Notes under the pieces: generated by a model
Told to the model about the DNA's origin: nothing
Database searches by the model: none
The model's input: the letters and a program-made list of their open reading frames with translations, nothing else
Shown: positions 1-8,990 of the stretch, piece by piece
How positions within the stretch are numbered: the stretch's first letter is position 1
Layout of the letters: every line of letters starts with the position of its first letter
Source of the DNA: JAICIG01 sp035532215
Lineage (GTDB): Bacteria > Planctomycetota > Planctomycetia > Pirellulales > JAICIG01
DNA: 64,000 bases
Assembly (NCBI GenBank): GCA_035532215.1
Contig: DATKRK010000042.1
Location: 1-64,000 of the forward strand
Reading direction: 5' to 3'
Made by a program: the position numbers and the translations under genes

Positions 1-35
1 CCTTCCAGGCCGTCAATCGTCGACGGCCTGGAAGG
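1..35. repeat. Perfect 14-bp-stem hairpin
   Basis: Bases 1-14 (CCTTCCAGGCCGTC) are the exact reverse complement of 22-35, with a 7-base loop. No T-tract follows, so it is not a classical intrinsic terminator. The element may continue to the left of the window. The rest of 36-87 shows nothing recognisable. Confidence 0.6.
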
Positions 36-87
36 CCGCCCCACGGCAGGAATGTCTCGTTTCAGACCGCGTGAAGAATAAGTCGCC

Positions 88-258
88 TTATCGGAGCCCG
101 CTGCCAGCTAGTTCCGCCAGATGCGAGTCGATTTGTTCGAGGTCCGCTTGGAGCTCCACCAGCGGCAAGGTTAAGTCGCCCAACTCCTTTTCGAGCGCTT
201 CGACCCGAGCGCGTAGCGCTGCAGCGCGCTGTGCGAGTTCATTGAGATCGGCGTCCAT
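88..258 (-). CDS. Small coiled-coil protein (56 aa), unknown function
   Basis: A 56-residue frame beginning MDADLNELAQRAAALR and ending LAELAGSGLR. It is rich in Leu, Glu, Ala and Arg in heptad-like spacing, so a single amphipathic coiled coil is likely. A purine-rich stretch (GGGAAGAGAG) lies upstream of the ATG. It resembles the small SlyX-like coiled-coil proteins in size and composition, but I cannot assign it. Bases 259-518 hold no convincing gene. Confidence 0.45.
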   Translation of the reverse strand: MDADLNELAQRAAALRARVEALEKELGDLTLPLVELQADLEQIDSHLAELAGSGLR

Positions 259-519
259 GTGTCGGCGCTCTCTTCCCGGCGAGCCTCAAAGCTGGTTTAT
301 TCCGCATATTCGATCACGAATGAAGCGGTTGATTTGCAAGAAGAGCAAGCGGCATGCCGCGAGCCACGGCAAGTCCAGAACGGGGGGCGGAGATTCGCAC
401 CGATGGCCCCCGCTGGCCGGCTAAGCTATTATCATGACTTTGCGCCGCTCGAAATCCCCAGGCGGCGAGGACCAAACAGGTTCGACCCTAGCGTCGAGAA
501 AAAACGCGTATCGCTTTAG

Positions 520-526
520 GAGGTGC
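520..526 (+). promoter_or_regulatory. Strong ribosome binding site of the binding-protein gene
   Basis: AGGAGGT six bases before the ATG at 533 is a near-perfect Shine-Dalgarno sequence and fixes the start of the lipoprotein gene. Confidence 0.7.
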
Positions 527-532
527 TAGGCC

Positions 533-1609
533 ATGCGATCTTCCCAATTCCTGACGCTGTGCGGAATTGCAGCCCTGGCGGCTGCGTTGGCGGGTTGTTC
601 CAGCGAAACCGGCAAAACGCCAGCCGTCAAATCCGGCGAGCGCGCGGGATCGGCCGACACGCCGGAAACGGCGCCGGCAGGCAAAGGTTCGAGCGGCGAT
701 CGACCGAAGCTGGCCTTTATCAGCAACAACCCTTTCGAGTTTTGGACCATCGCCCGCAAGGGCACGGAAAAGGCCGCCCAGGAATTCAATGCGGACGTCG
801 AGTTCCGGATGCCGGCCCAGGGCACGCCGGCCGAGCAGCGGCAGATCATCGAAGACCTGCTCAGCAAGGGCGTGCAAGGCATCGCGATCAGCCCCAACGA
901 CGCCGAGAATCAGGCCTCGTTCCTCAACGAAGTCGCCGAACAGGTTCCGCTGCTCACGCAAGACAGCGACCTGCCGCCAGGCAGCAAGCGGCTGGCCTAT
1001 ATCGGCACGAACAACTACCTGGCCGGCAAGGCGGCCGGACAACTGGTGAAGAAAGCCTTGCCCAAGGGGGGCCGCGTGGTGATCTACGTCGGCAAGCTCG
1101 ACGTGCAAAACGCCATGGAGCGCCGCCAAGGCGTGATCGACGAACTGGCGGGTAAGGAAGACGCCGAGGGGCCCGACCTGGGCGATTTCGAACTGCTCGA
1201 CACGATGACCGACAATTCCATGCAAGAAAACTGCAAGGCCAACGTCGAAGACACCCTGGCCAAACACGGCGGCGAACCCGAAACGCTCTGCCTCGTCGGG
1301 CTGTGGGAGTACAATCCGCCGGCCATGCTGGCCGCCGTCAAGGGCGCTGGACTGGAAGGCAAGGTGCATATCGTGGGCTTCGACGAAAACGAAGAAACCC
1401 TGAAAGGCATCAAGGACGGACACATCGTCGGCAGCATCGTGCAACAACCGTTCGAATTTGGTTACCGATCGATCAAAATCTTGGCCGGCGTTGCTCGCGG
1501 CGACAAGTCGGTAATTCCTGAAGGCGGCATCATGTATGTCGATTATCAGGTGATTACGAAAGAGAATGTGAAGGAGTTCTGGGACAAGCTGCGAGAGTTG
1601 AAGAAGTAA
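533..1609 (+). CDS. Sugar ABC transporter substrate-binding lipoprotein
   Basis: 358 aa. An N-terminal signal peptide ends in the lipobox LAGC (Cys about residue 22), so this should be a lipid-anchored binding protein of the RbsB/Peripla_BP_4 type. After a Ser/Gly/Pro-rich linker the ligand-binding fold starts at KLAFISNNPFEFW and includes the ISPNDAE and YIGTNNY segments typical of sugar-binding members. It is followed by the matching double ATPase and permease, so it is the receptor of a ribose/xylose-class importer. The sugar cannot be read from sequence. A palindromic element separates it from the ATPase gene, which could allow more receptor than ATPase to be made. Confidence 0.88.
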   Translation: MRSSQFLTLCGIAALAAALAGCSSETGKTPAVKSGERAGSADTPETAPAGKGSSGDRPKLAFISNNPFEFWTIARKGTEKAAQEFNADVEFRMPAQGTPAEQRQIIEDLLSKGVQGIAISPNDAENQASFLNEVAEQVPLLTQDSDLPPGSKRLAYIGTNNYLAGKAAGQLVKKALPKGGRVVIYVGKLDVQNAMERRQGVIDELAGKEDAEGPDLGDFELLDTMTDNSMQENCKANVEDTLAKHGGEPETLCLVGLWEYNPPAMLAAVKGAGLEGKVHIVGFDENEETLKGIKDGHIVGSIVQQPFEFGYRSIKILAGVARGDKSVIPEGGIMYVDYQVITKENVKEFWDKLRELKK

Positions 1610-1655
1610 GCCGCAGCGCTCAGGAGGCCTTCCGATCGTTCGACGTTACTTGTGA

Positions 1656-1724
1656 AACCACGGATGGCACGGATAACACGGATTTTCAATTCAATTATCC
1701 GTGCTATCCGTGTCATCCGTGGTT
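1656..1724. repeat. Family A palindromic element (CCACGGATG type), copy 1
   Basis: Imperfect inverted repeat between binding-protein and ATPase genes: AACCACGGATGGCACGGAT on the left pairs with ATCCGTGTCATCCGTGGTT on the right across an AT-rich loop. Each arm is itself a tandem run of (CA)CGGAT units. The same design recurs at 6.2, 22.7, 57.4, 58.4 and 58.8 kb. A long stem here could protect upstream mRNA or slow polymerase. Confidence 0.8.
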
Positions 1725-1748
1725 GATCTAAGTAGCGGAGTTTTCACG

Positions 1749-1814
1749 ATGACCGATCACCGAAGTTATGGATCTTCAGTCCGAAGGCGATGGGAAATTC
1801 GAGCCCATGAATAG
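1749..1814 (+). CDS. Possible 21-aa leader peptide ahead of the ABC ATPase
   Basis: ATG at 1749 is preceded by GCGGAG nine bases upstream and reads 21 codons to a TAG at 1812-1814, overlapping the ATPase start by 8 bases. The product (begins MTDHRSYGSS) has no recognisable family. The good ribosome site and the overlap suggest coupling, but this could be chance. Confidence 0.3.
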   Translation: MTDHRSYGSSVRRRWEIRAHE

Positions 1815-3351
1815 GCCGTCCGACGGTGATGCGCCACCGCTCGTCGAAGCCCGCGGCGTCTCGAAAAGTTTTCCGGGCGTGCGCGCCTTGGAAGATGTCG
1901 AGCTGCGCTTGGGCCGCGGCGAAGTGCTGTGCGTCGTCGGCGAAAACGGCGCCGGCAAATCGACGTTGATGAAAATCCTGGGGGGCGTTTATGCGGCCGA
2001 CGCGGGCCAGATTCGCATGGACGGCCGGCCGGTCGAGATTGGCAGCGTCGAGCGGGCCCAACTACTGGGCATCACGCTGATTCACCAGGAATTGAACCTG
2101 GCGGGGTCGCTCGACGTGGCGGGCAACTTGTTTCTCGGCCGCGAACCGCGCTGGGCGGGGCCGCTGAAATTAATCGATCGCCGCATCTATGGCGAAGCCC
2201 AGGCGATCGTCGAGCGGCTCGGGCTCGATTGCTCCCCGCGCACGCTCGTCTCGCAGCTTTCGATCGGCCAGCAGCAGTTGGTCGAAATCGGCCGCTCGCT
2301 GTCGCTGGCCAGCCGCGTGCTGATCATGGACGAGCCGACTTCGAGCCTCACGCAGCGCGAAACCGACCGGCTGTTCGAAGTCATCCGCGACCTGAAACGC
2401 GACGGCGTGAGCATCCTCTACATTTCACACCGCTTGGCCGAAGTCCTCGAAGTGGCCGACCGAGTGACCGTGCTCCGCGACGGGCGTAACGCCGGCGAAC
2501 TGGCCCGTAATGATATCTCGCACGACGCCATCGTGCGGCTGATGGTCGGCCGCGAGCTGAAGCAGTTTTTTCATCGCCCCGCCGCCGCGCCGGCGCCTGC
2601 GGCCGAGAGCCAGCCCGCCGCACTGGAAGTTCGCGGCTTGAAACTGACGCACGCACAGGGGCGGCCGATCGATTTCGAGATCCGCCGCGGCGAGATCGTG
2701 GGCATGGCCGGGTTGATGGGCGCCGGCCGCACGGAGTTGGCCGAAGCGCTGTTCGGCGTGCGGCCGATGGCCGCCGGGCAAATCCTGATCGACGGCCGCG
2801 CCGTTCGCGTCCGCTCGCCGCGCGACGCGATCGCCGCGGGCGTCTGTTTGATTCCTGAAGACCGCCGGCATCAGGGGCTGATTCTCGAACAAAACATTCG
2901 CCAGAACATCAGCCTGGCCTCGCTCGATCGCTTGAACGTGCTGGGCCTCGTTGCCCGGCGCCGCGAACGCGAACTGGCCGAGCGGATGCGCGAGCGGCTC
3001 AACATCCGCACGCCCGACGTGGAAAAGATCGCCGGCCTGCTCAGCGGAGGCAATCAGCAGAAGATCGTGATCGCCAAGTGGCTGGCCCGCTCGCCGCGGC
3101 TGTTGATTCTCGACGAGCCGACGCGCGGCATCGACGTCGGCGCCAAGGCCGAGATTTACGCCTTGATGCGCGAACTGGCCGCCGGCGCCGTGGGCGTGCT
3201 GATGATCTCCAGCGATCTGGAGGAAATCCTGGGCGTGAGCGATCGCGTGCTGGTCATGCACCAAGGTGAGTTGGCCGGCGGCCTGCCGCGCGAGCGAATG
3301 ACGGAACAGGCGGTCATGCAATTGGCGACGGGGGGTTTGGCGGAAGCATGA
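1807..3351 (+). CDS. Sugar ABC transporter ATP-binding protein (RbsA/MglA type, two ATPase domains)
   Basis: 514 aa from the ATG at 1807. The first ATPase domain has Walker A GENGAGKST, signature LSIGQQQ and Walker B VLIMDEPTS. The second has a degenerate Walker A (GLMGAGRTE), signature LLSGGNQQK and Walker B LLILDEPTRGID. This asymmetry is normal for RbsA/XylG/MglA ATPases. An in-frame ATG at 1768 exists but lacks a ribosome site. A 21-codon leader frame (1749-1814) with a GGAG site overlaps the 1807 start, which favours 1807. The last codons overlap the permease start (ATGA at 3348-3351), so ATPase and permease are translationally coupled. Confidence 0.9.
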   Translation: MNRPSDGDAPPLVEARGVSKSFPGVRALEDVELRLGRGEVLCVVGENGAGKSTLMKILGGVYAADAGQIRMDGRPVEIGSVERAQLLGITLIHQELNLAGSLDVAGNLFLGREPRWAGPLKLIDRRIYGEAQAIVERLGLDCSPRTLVSQLSIGQQQLVEIGRSLSLASRVLIMDEPTSSLTQRETDRLFEVIRDLKRDGVSILYISHRLAEVLEVADRVTVLRDGRNAGELARNDISHDAIVRLMVGRELKQFFHRPAAAPAPAAESQPAALEVRGLKLTHAQGRPIDFEIRRGEIVGMAGLMGAGRTELAEALFGVRPMAAGQILIDGRAVRVRSPRDAIAAGVCLIPEDRRHQGLILEQNIRQNISLASLDRLNVLGLVARRRERELAERMRERLNIRTPDVEKIAGLLSGGNQQKIVIAKWLARSPRLLILDEPTRGIDVGAKAEIYALMRELAAGAVGVLMISSDLEEILGVSDRVLVMHQGELAGGLPRERMTEQAVMQLATGGLAEA

Positions 3352-4292
3352 AAAAGTTGCTCGGATTGGCGTTGTTTCTGGTGTTGTTGTATCTGCTGCT
3401 GTTGGCCTCCGACCCTGGTGCCCGCTCGGCGATCAACCATTTCAACCTCGGCAAGCGGATCGGGCTGTATGGCATCATCAGCCTCGGCGCCGGTTGCTTG
3501 ATCATCTCCGGCGGCATCGACCTGTCGATCGGTTCGGTCGTGGGCTTGTGCGCCACGGTCATGGCGATGCTCGTGGCCAAGTACGATTGGCCGGCGCTGG
3601 CCGCCGTCGCCGCGGTGCTGGCCCTGGGCGCGGCGATCGGCACGATTCACGGGCTGTTGGTCACGCGGCTCAAGGTGCAGGCTTTCGTCGTCACGCTCTG
3701 CGGGCTGTTCATTTACCGCGGCATTGCGCGCTGGCTGGCGGGCGACCAGGTGCAAGGCTTGAAAGACAAGGCCGGCTGGCTGAAGTATTGCTTGTACCAG
3801 AGCAAAGACGTGTTCGGGCTGCCGATGTCGCTGGTGATCTTTCTGCTCCTCGCCGCGTTGTTCGCCGTGTTTTTGCACCTGAGCGTCTACGGCCGCTACT
3901 TGAGCGCCATCGGCAGCAACGAGCAGGCCGCCCGTTACGCAGGCATCGCCGTCGACCGTTATAAAGTGCTGGCCTACGTGATCTGTTCGACCTTGGCCGC
4001 CTTCTTCTCGATCGTGTTTCTAATGGAGCAAAGTTCGGCCCAGCCCAGCTCGACCGGCAACTTCTTCGAGCTGTACGCCATTGCCGGCGCCGTGCTCGGC
4101 GGTTGCAGCCTGCGCGGCGGCGAAGGAACCGTGCCCGGCATCATGATCGGGGCGGCCATCCTCTGGATTCTGCCCAATTTCACCAACATGTGGGGCGTAT
4201 CGTCGCAGCTTGAGTACACGGTGATCGGCAGTGCGCTATTGTTCGGGGCCTTGCTCGATGAGTTCTTGCGCCGCAGGGGCAGCAAAAGGTAG
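3348..4292 (+). CDS. Sugar ABC transporter permease (RbsC type)
   Basis: 314 aa with about nine hydrophobic segments, including an N-terminal one (LLGLALFLVLLYLLLL). The family motif GGIDLSIGSVVGL near residue 60 and the loop LGGCSLRGGEGTVPG near residue 250 are hallmarks of the BPD_transp_2 permeases that pair with RbsA-like ATPases. The start codon overlaps the ATPase stop by 4 bases. The stop codon (TAG at 4290-4292) is formed by the first bases of a GTAGGCGGTAGG repeat element, so the natural C-terminus may have been trimmed or extended when the element arrived. Confidence 0.9.
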   Translation: MKKLLGLALFLVLLYLLLLASDPGARSAINHFNLGKRIGLYGIISLGAGCLIISGGIDLSIGSVVGLCATVMAMLVAKYDWPALAAVAAVLALGAAIGTIHGLLVTRLKVQAFVVTLCGLFIYRGIARWLAGDQVQGLKDKAGWLKYCLYQSKDVFGLPMSLVIFLLLAALFAVFLHLSVYGRYLSAIGSNEQAARYAGIAVDRYKVLAYVICSTLAAFFSIVFLMEQSSAQPSSTGNFFELYAIAGAVLGGCSLRGGEGTVPGIMIGAAILWILPNFTNMWGVSSQLEYTVIGSALLFGALLDEFLRRRGSKR

Positions 4293-4433
4293 GCGGTAGG
4301 AAGTAGGCGGTAGTCGGCATACGGTAGGCAGGGATTCTCTTGACCGCGCTTTATGCTGTATCCCACCCCTCCTACCTCCTACCTCCTACCTCCTACCTCC
4401 TACCTCCTACTGCCTACTGCCTACTGCCAACCT
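4289..4433. repeat. Family C palindromic element (GTAGGCGGTAGG / CCTACCTCCTACC)
   Basis: The left arm is GTAGG-rich (4289-4330). The right arm (4370-4430) is a tandem run of CCTACCT and CTACTGC units. The arms are reverse complements and could form a long imperfect stem. The element starts inside the permease stop codon. A half copy lies at 61428-61454. Confidence 0.8.
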
Positions 4434-4520
4434 CCCTCAACTTCCGCCCCCCTAATAGCCGATTCAATCAACAGACTCCTAGCGATAGCACCGAAAGCGC
4501 CGCACCGCGAATCGCCGCTT

Positions 4521-5426
4521 ATGCCACCTCGCTCCGCCGGCCGCACGAGTTCCCTCCAGACGGCGCCCGCCCCGCCGGCGCCGCTCGGGCAAATCGGGCC
4601 GTGGCGGCTGGTCAAGCCGATCGCCGAAGGAAAACTGTGCCGCGTGTATCAGGCCCGGCCTGCCGACGGCCCGGCCGATCGGCCCGCCGGCTATGCATTG
4701 AAGGCGCTGAAGGAGAGTTGCCAAGCAGACGCGGCGGCCATCGAAGTCATGCGCCGCGAAGCGATCGTGGGGCGGAAGGTCTCGCACCCGCACCTGATTT
4801 CGATTCTTTCGGCCCACGTCGGCGCCGCGCCTTACTTCGTGGTCATGCCCTGGCTGGTCGGCTCGACGCTGGCCGAACTGCTGGCCGCAGGCAAACGCCC
4901 GTCGCTGCCAGTCGCGCTGTGGATCGTGCGTCAGGCGGCCGAGGCGCTCGGAGCCCTGCATGCTGCCGGCTGGATGCACGCCGACGTCAAGCCGAGCAAC
5001 TTGTTCGTCTCGCCCTCGGGCCACGCCACGCTGCTCGATCTGGGCTTCGCCCGGCGACCCGAAGAAGGGGGCTCGGCCATCGACCGCTGCGTGTGCGGCA
5101 CCGTGCATTACATCGCCCCCGAGATGGTCACCTCGGCCTTGCGGCCCGACATCCGCAGCGACATTTACAGCCTGGGCGTGACGCTTTACGAACTGCTCGC
5201 CGGCCGGCCGCCGTTCGACGGAGCGGATCTCGCCTCGCTGGCCGAGCAGCACCGCCAGGCCGAACCGCCCGAGTTGCGTTCGCTCGTGCCGCAATTGCCG
5301 CTCGGCGTTTCGCGGCTCGTCCACTCGATGCTGGCCAAAGAGCCCTTGCGCCGCCCGCAAACGCCGCACGAACTGATCGAGCGGTTGGCGGCGCTCGAAA
5401 TCGCAACCTTCGCCGAGCGCTCTTGA
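4521..5426 (+). CDS. Serine/threonine protein kinase (Hanks type), cytoplasmic
   Basis: 301 aa from the ATG at 4521; an in-frame ATG at 4353 only translates the repeat element. Kinase landmarks in order: a degenerate glycine loop (IAEGKLCRVYQA), the ATP lysine in YALKALK, the catalytic loop HADVKPSN (His-Ala-Asp instead of His-Arg-Asp), DLGF in place of DFG, and APEM. The fold runs to the C-terminus with no membrane segment or sensor domain, so it is smaller than most planctomycete kinases. Non-RD catalytic loop and DLG are tolerated in bacterial kinases, so activity is possible. Substrate unknown. Confidence 0.8.
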   Translation: MPPRSAGRTSSLQTAPAPPAPLGQIGPWRLVKPIAEGKLCRVYQARPADGPADRPAGYALKALKESCQADAAAIEVMRREAIVGRKVSHPHLISILSAHVGAAPYFVVMPWLVGSTLAELLAAGKRPSLPVALWIVRQAAEALGALHAAGWMHADVKPSNLFVSPSGHATLLDLGFARRPEEGGSAIDRCVCGTVHYIAPEMVTSALRPDIRSDIYSLGVTLYELLAGRPPFDGADLASLAEQHRQAEPPELRSLVPQLPLGVSRLVHSMLAKEPLRRPQTPHELIERLAALEIATFAERS

Positions 5427-5432
5427 TCGAAG

Positions 5433-5487
5433 GGAGGCACGGGCGCCCTCGCCCGTCTTACGGAGGCACGGGCGCCCTCGCCCGTCT
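5433..5487. repeat. Two tandem copies of a GGAGGCACGGGCGCCCTCGC unit
   Basis: A 26-base unit occurs at 5433-5458 and 5462-5487. It is the same core (GGGCGCCCTCGCCCGTC) that forms the palindrome at 9552-9622 and the half copy at 6195-6220 (family B). Confidence 0.8.
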
Positions 5488-6243
5488 GATGGAGCGATCG
5501 TCCTGCTTTCTGCACCCCGCTTCGCTCGTTTTGATGCGAGAAATCATTGCCGGGCTCGCCTGCGCTTGCGGCCATATCGAATTACGGGTTCCTTTTCTGT
5601 TCCAGATGGTTCCGAGGTTGCGGCTCTCGTTCTCGTGCATTCCTGCTCGAAGCCGTCTTACTTGCCCCTTGCAACGCCTATCCGCGACATTCATTCATCC
5701 CGATGCTACGGCCGCGGTGATTTATATTTCGGCCGATTTATTTATATCGCCGCGCACGGCGCGCGTGCGAATCGGCGCCGCGTCGCGGGATTCTCCGAGA
5801 AAACAAGGGTTTCGCGCCGCGCGGGGCCATCGAGCGGCGGCCAAAACCGGGCATTTCATGCCTGACCGGCGCCCACTTGGCGCCGGTTTCGACGCATATC
5901 CATAAATCACCGAGATCGGCGTTTTCGCCTGCGGGCCGAGGTTTTGGCCGTTTCTTGCTTCGCGGCGGTTGATGATTTCGAGGGGCGTATAAATCACGAT
6001 TTTTCGCTTTCCAGGGCGGTTCTTCGGCCGCCAACCGTGCGAGTTCGGCAAGCAGCGCTCGGAACTGGCGGCACGAGCCGTCGAACGACCCCGCGCTGGC
6101 TTGGGGCCGGGTGAGCAAACCGACCTTATCGCCCCGGCGGCTTGCTCGCAATCGCCAGCGATTCGGGCCGTTCCCGCGTCATGGCCGCGAACACAGACGG
6201 GCGGGGGCGCCCGTCCCTCCATGCAGCCGAAGAAGCAGTTGTT

Positions 6244-6338
6244 GGCCACGGATCGAACACGGATGAAACGCGGATGGCTTGGGTTTGAGATGGAATCCGG
6301 AATCCTGATCCGTGTTCGATTCGTGTTTCATCCGTGGC
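6244..6338. repeat. Family A palindromic element, copy 2
   Basis: Left arm starts GCCACGGATCGAACACGGAT; right arm ends TTTCATCCGTGGC. It lies just downstream of the stop of the minus-strand von Willebrand gene. Confidence 0.8.
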
Positions 6339-6359
6339 TGGCAAATTGCCCCCAACGCG

Positions 6360-8990
6360 TTATTTCCTGTTTGCCAATTCCTTCGCCTTCCGCACCATTT
6401 CCAGAAACGCCTGCCGATAGCCTTGTCCATCGGCGCCGAGACCTTCCTGGGCGATCTCCAGCACGGCGTCGTAGGTGAAATCGCCTTTATATTCGGAACC
6501 TCGCAGCAACATGCCGAACGAGGCGACGGCGGCGGCGAACTTGAAATCGGCCGAGGCTTTGGCAAAACCCTGACCTTCGTCGCGGGCGGTGAATTCCAGC
6601 GCCTCCTTGCTCGTCTCGCCGTCGGGCGCCTTGTACTTCACTCTGAGCGTCAGCAACTCGCCACTGCCGGCCGCGTCGGTCAGGCTCGCCGGCCGCTGGT
6701 ACTTGAGCGGTTCGACTTCGATCTGGCCAGAAACCGCGTCCTCGTCTGCGCCTGCACGCTGGCCGGCGAGGATCAATTCGTAGAGCGCCGTCACGGCGTG
6801 GCCGGCGCCGAGCTCGCCGGCGTCTTTGCGGTCGTCGTTGAAATCCTCGGCCCGCAGCAGGCGGTCTTCGTAGCCGATCAGCCGATAGGCGGCGACTTGC
6901 CGCGGGTTGAATTCGAGTTGCAGCTTCACGTCCTTGGCCACCGTCACCAGCGTGCCGCCCGCCTGCTCGAGGAGCAGCTTGCGGGCTTCGGCTTCGGTGT
7001 CGATGTAGCCGTAGTTGCCGTTGCCCTTGTCGGCCAGCTTTTCGAGCATCTGGTCGTTGTGGTTGCCCATCCCGAAGCCGAGCACCGTCAGAAACACGCC
7101 CGAGCGGGCCTTGTCTTCGATCAACCGTTCCAACTCGCCGTCGCTGGTGACGCCGACGTTGAAGTCGCCGTCGGTGCAGAGAATCACCCGGTTCACGCCC
7201 CCCTTGATACAATTCGCCGCGGCCGTTTCGTAAGCCAGCACCAGCCCTTCGCCGCCGTTGGTCGAGCCGCCGGCCGAAAGCGATTCCAGGGCCGCGAGGA
7301 TCTTTTCTTTCTGAAAGCCCGACGTGCTGGGCAGCACCAGGCCCGACGAGCCGGAATAGACGACGATCGCCACGCGGTCCTGCTCGCGCAATTGCTCGGC
7401 CAACAGCCGCATCGCCCGGCGGACGCGGGGCAGCTTGTCGTCGGGCTCCATCGAACCCGACACGTCGAGCAGAAACACCAGGTTGGCCGCCGGCCGCGCT
7501 TCGGCAGCGATCTCGCGGGCCTTGAGACTGACCCGCAGCAGCCGATGCTTCGGCTGCCAGGGGCAGGCCGCTGCTTCCAGCTTCGCCGTCAGCGGCGCGT
7601 CGCCCTCGGGCTGCGGCAGATCGTAGTTGAAGTAATTGACCAGTTCTTCGATCCGCACCGCATCCTCCGGTGGCAGCGCGTTTTCTTCGAGCAGATATCG
7701 CCGTACCTTCGCGTACGAGGCCGTATCGACGTCGATCGAAAACGTCGACAGCGGATTGTCCGCCGCGCCCAAGAACGGGTTTTCGACGATCCGGCTATAG
7801 CGGTCGCCCCCCTCGCCCGGCCCGCGGCCTTGGTCGGGCGAGGGGTACGTGGCGACTCGGATGCGATCTTTTTCGAAGGTCGCGCTCATGCCAAGCGAGT
7901 GGAGGACCACGGCCAGCGCGCTTTTAACCGAAACTTCTTGGCTCAGCTCAATCAAGACGGGCGCATTCGCAAGCCCTTCTGAATCTACCCGGAAATTCAA
8001 GTCGACTTGTTCGCCGAGTTGCTTGAGCGCGTCGCGCAATGGAATGGGAGCGGAATTCTTTTGAAGGTTAACCTTAACAGGGCGTTTGAGCCGCTGCTCG
8101 ACTGAGACGCCGGAATTCTTGTCCGAACTCGAAACGGAAATGAAATATTGGCCTGAATCTGCTGCCCCGCTGACGTCCTCTGGGTACTGCACTCCCACAA
8201 AATACTTGTTATGCGATACCGGATCGATCCAAAAGTTATTCTTTGAGAGTTCATCCTTCTTTCGACTCTGCGATAACGCACTGCGAGACTTTGTCAATCG
8301 CTCCCAATCCTTCACTGGCCCGAACTGGTACGGCCTCTCGTCGTCGAACGGGACGGCCGCAATGTCGACGTTGGCCGTAGCCCGGAAAAACCCCTGCTCC
8401 TTAGCATCACGAAGATCCTGCGCGTCGCGAGTACTTGTGATCATTTTGACCGTCAATGCCATCTGCTTTGCGACCGGTTCATCCGGGGCCAATTTGTTGG
8501 CGCGCTTGGCAACGATTTCGGCTTCAGCGTAGCGGTGTTCGTCCATCAGGTGATTGAAGGTGTCGACCAGACCAGCCAGTTTTTCGTAACGAATGCGACG
8601 CGAGGTTGGTTCCGTTTGCGGCTTTGCCGGGGCTGGGCTTGTCACACCGCCGATAACCTGCTCACGGGCAATAGGCATCGCGGTCGGCGCCGGCTCTGAT
8701 AGGTCCGACTCTCCACGCGTCGCAATCAACTGCTTGCCGTCCTCGGGCGAGCTTCGATGTCGCAACCTTTCGTAGCCCGCATAGCCGCTCCCCAACACGA
8801 CAGCGAACAGCAAGCTCGCCGCCAGCGCCAATCGCGCCCGAGGCCGCCTCTTCGCCGCTGCTGGCCGAGCGGCCGCGGCCAAAATCCGCTCGCTCAAATC
8901 GGGCGGGCGTTTGCCGCCTAAGAGCTCGCCGAGGGCCTGCTCGGCCAGGCGGTCTTCCAGGTCGTCGCGAAGGGTATGCTGATCGTTCAT
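6360..8990 (-). CDS. Membrane-anchored von Willebrand factor A protein (YfbK-like) with anti-sigma-like N-terminus
   Basis: 876 aa. Residues 1-50 resemble the cytoplasmic tail of planctomycete anti-sigma proteins (ERILAAA), followed by one membrane segment at about 53-73. Residues 305-380 look like a secretin/TonB short N-terminal (STN) domain (PLRDALKQLGEQVDLNFRV). Then come the vWF N-terminal region (ENPFLGAADNPLSTFSIDVD, about 403-465), a vWA domain with an intact MIDAS (DVSGSM, 509-514; TDGDFN) and a DUF3520-like C-terminus. The gene overlaps the ECF sigma gene by 4 bases (ATGA). Such sigma/anti-sigma pairs usually form one regulatory unit, so this protein may hold the sigma factor at the membrane. 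The insert at about 110-300 matches no family I know. Confidence 0.85.
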   Translation of the reverse strand: MNDQHTLRDDLEDRLAEQALGELLGGKRPPDLSERILAAAARPAAAKRRPRARLALAASLLFAVVLGSGYAGYERLRHRSSPEDGKQLIATRGESDLSEPAPTAMPIAREQVIGGVTSPAPAKPQTEPTSRRIRYEKLAGLVDTFNHLMDEHRYAEAEIVAKRANKLAPDEPVAKQMALTVKMITSTRDAQDLRDAKEQGFFRATANVDIAAVPFDDERPYQFGPVKDWERLTKSRSALSQSRKKDELSKNNFWIDPVSHNKYFVGVQYPEDVSGAADSGQYFISVSSSDKNSGVSVEQRLKRPVKVNLQKNSAPIPLRDALKQLGEQVDLNFRVDSEGLANAPVLIELSQEVSVKSALAVVLHSLGMSATFEKDRIRVATYPSPDQGRGPGEGGDRYSRIVENPFLGAADNPLSTFSIDVDTASYAKVRRYLLEENALPPEDAVRIEELVNYFNYDLPQPEGDAPLTAKLEAAACPWQPKHRLLRVSLKAREIAAEARPAANLVFLLDVSGSMEPDDKLPRVRRAMRLLAEQLREQDRVAIVVYSGSSGLVLPSTSGFQKEKILAALESLSAGGSTNGGEGLVLAYETAAANCIKGGVNRVILCTDGDFNVGVTSDGELERLIEDKARSGVFLTVLGFGMGNHNDQMLEKLADKGNGNYGYIDTEAEARKLLLEQAGGTLVTVAKDVKLQLEFNPRQVAAYRLIGYEDRLLRAEDFNDDRKDAGELGAGHAVTALYELILAGQRAGADEDAVSGQIEVEPLKYQRPASLTDAAGSGELLTLRVKYKAPDGETSKEALEFTARDEGQGFAKASADFKFAAAVASFGMLLRGSEYKGDFTYDAVLEIAQEGLGADGQGYRQAFLEMVRKAKELANRK

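Larger units (their letters stand above)
5427..6359. other. Gene-poor gap of about 0.93 kb with repeats
   Basis: No convincing gene. Contents: a two-copy tandem repeat at 5433-5487; an AT-rich patch at 5718-5755 (TTTATATTTCGGCC type); a half copy of the GGGCGCCC element at 6195-6220; a family A palindrome at 6244-6338. A minus-strand open frame at 5738-6151 (137 aa) contains short credible stretches such as LWICVETGAKWAPV, but overall composition does not look coding; it may be a gene remnant. Confidence 0.5.

Noticed and set aside
4340..5905. 521-aa open frame over the kinase gene
   Set aside because: Another frame of the kinase with Arg/Ala/Pro-rich content; kinase motifs are in the 4521-5426 frame.
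5738..6151. 137-aa minus-strand open frame
   Set aside because: Some natural-looking stretches but poor overall composition, no ribosome site and no motif; kept only as possible remnant in the gap description.
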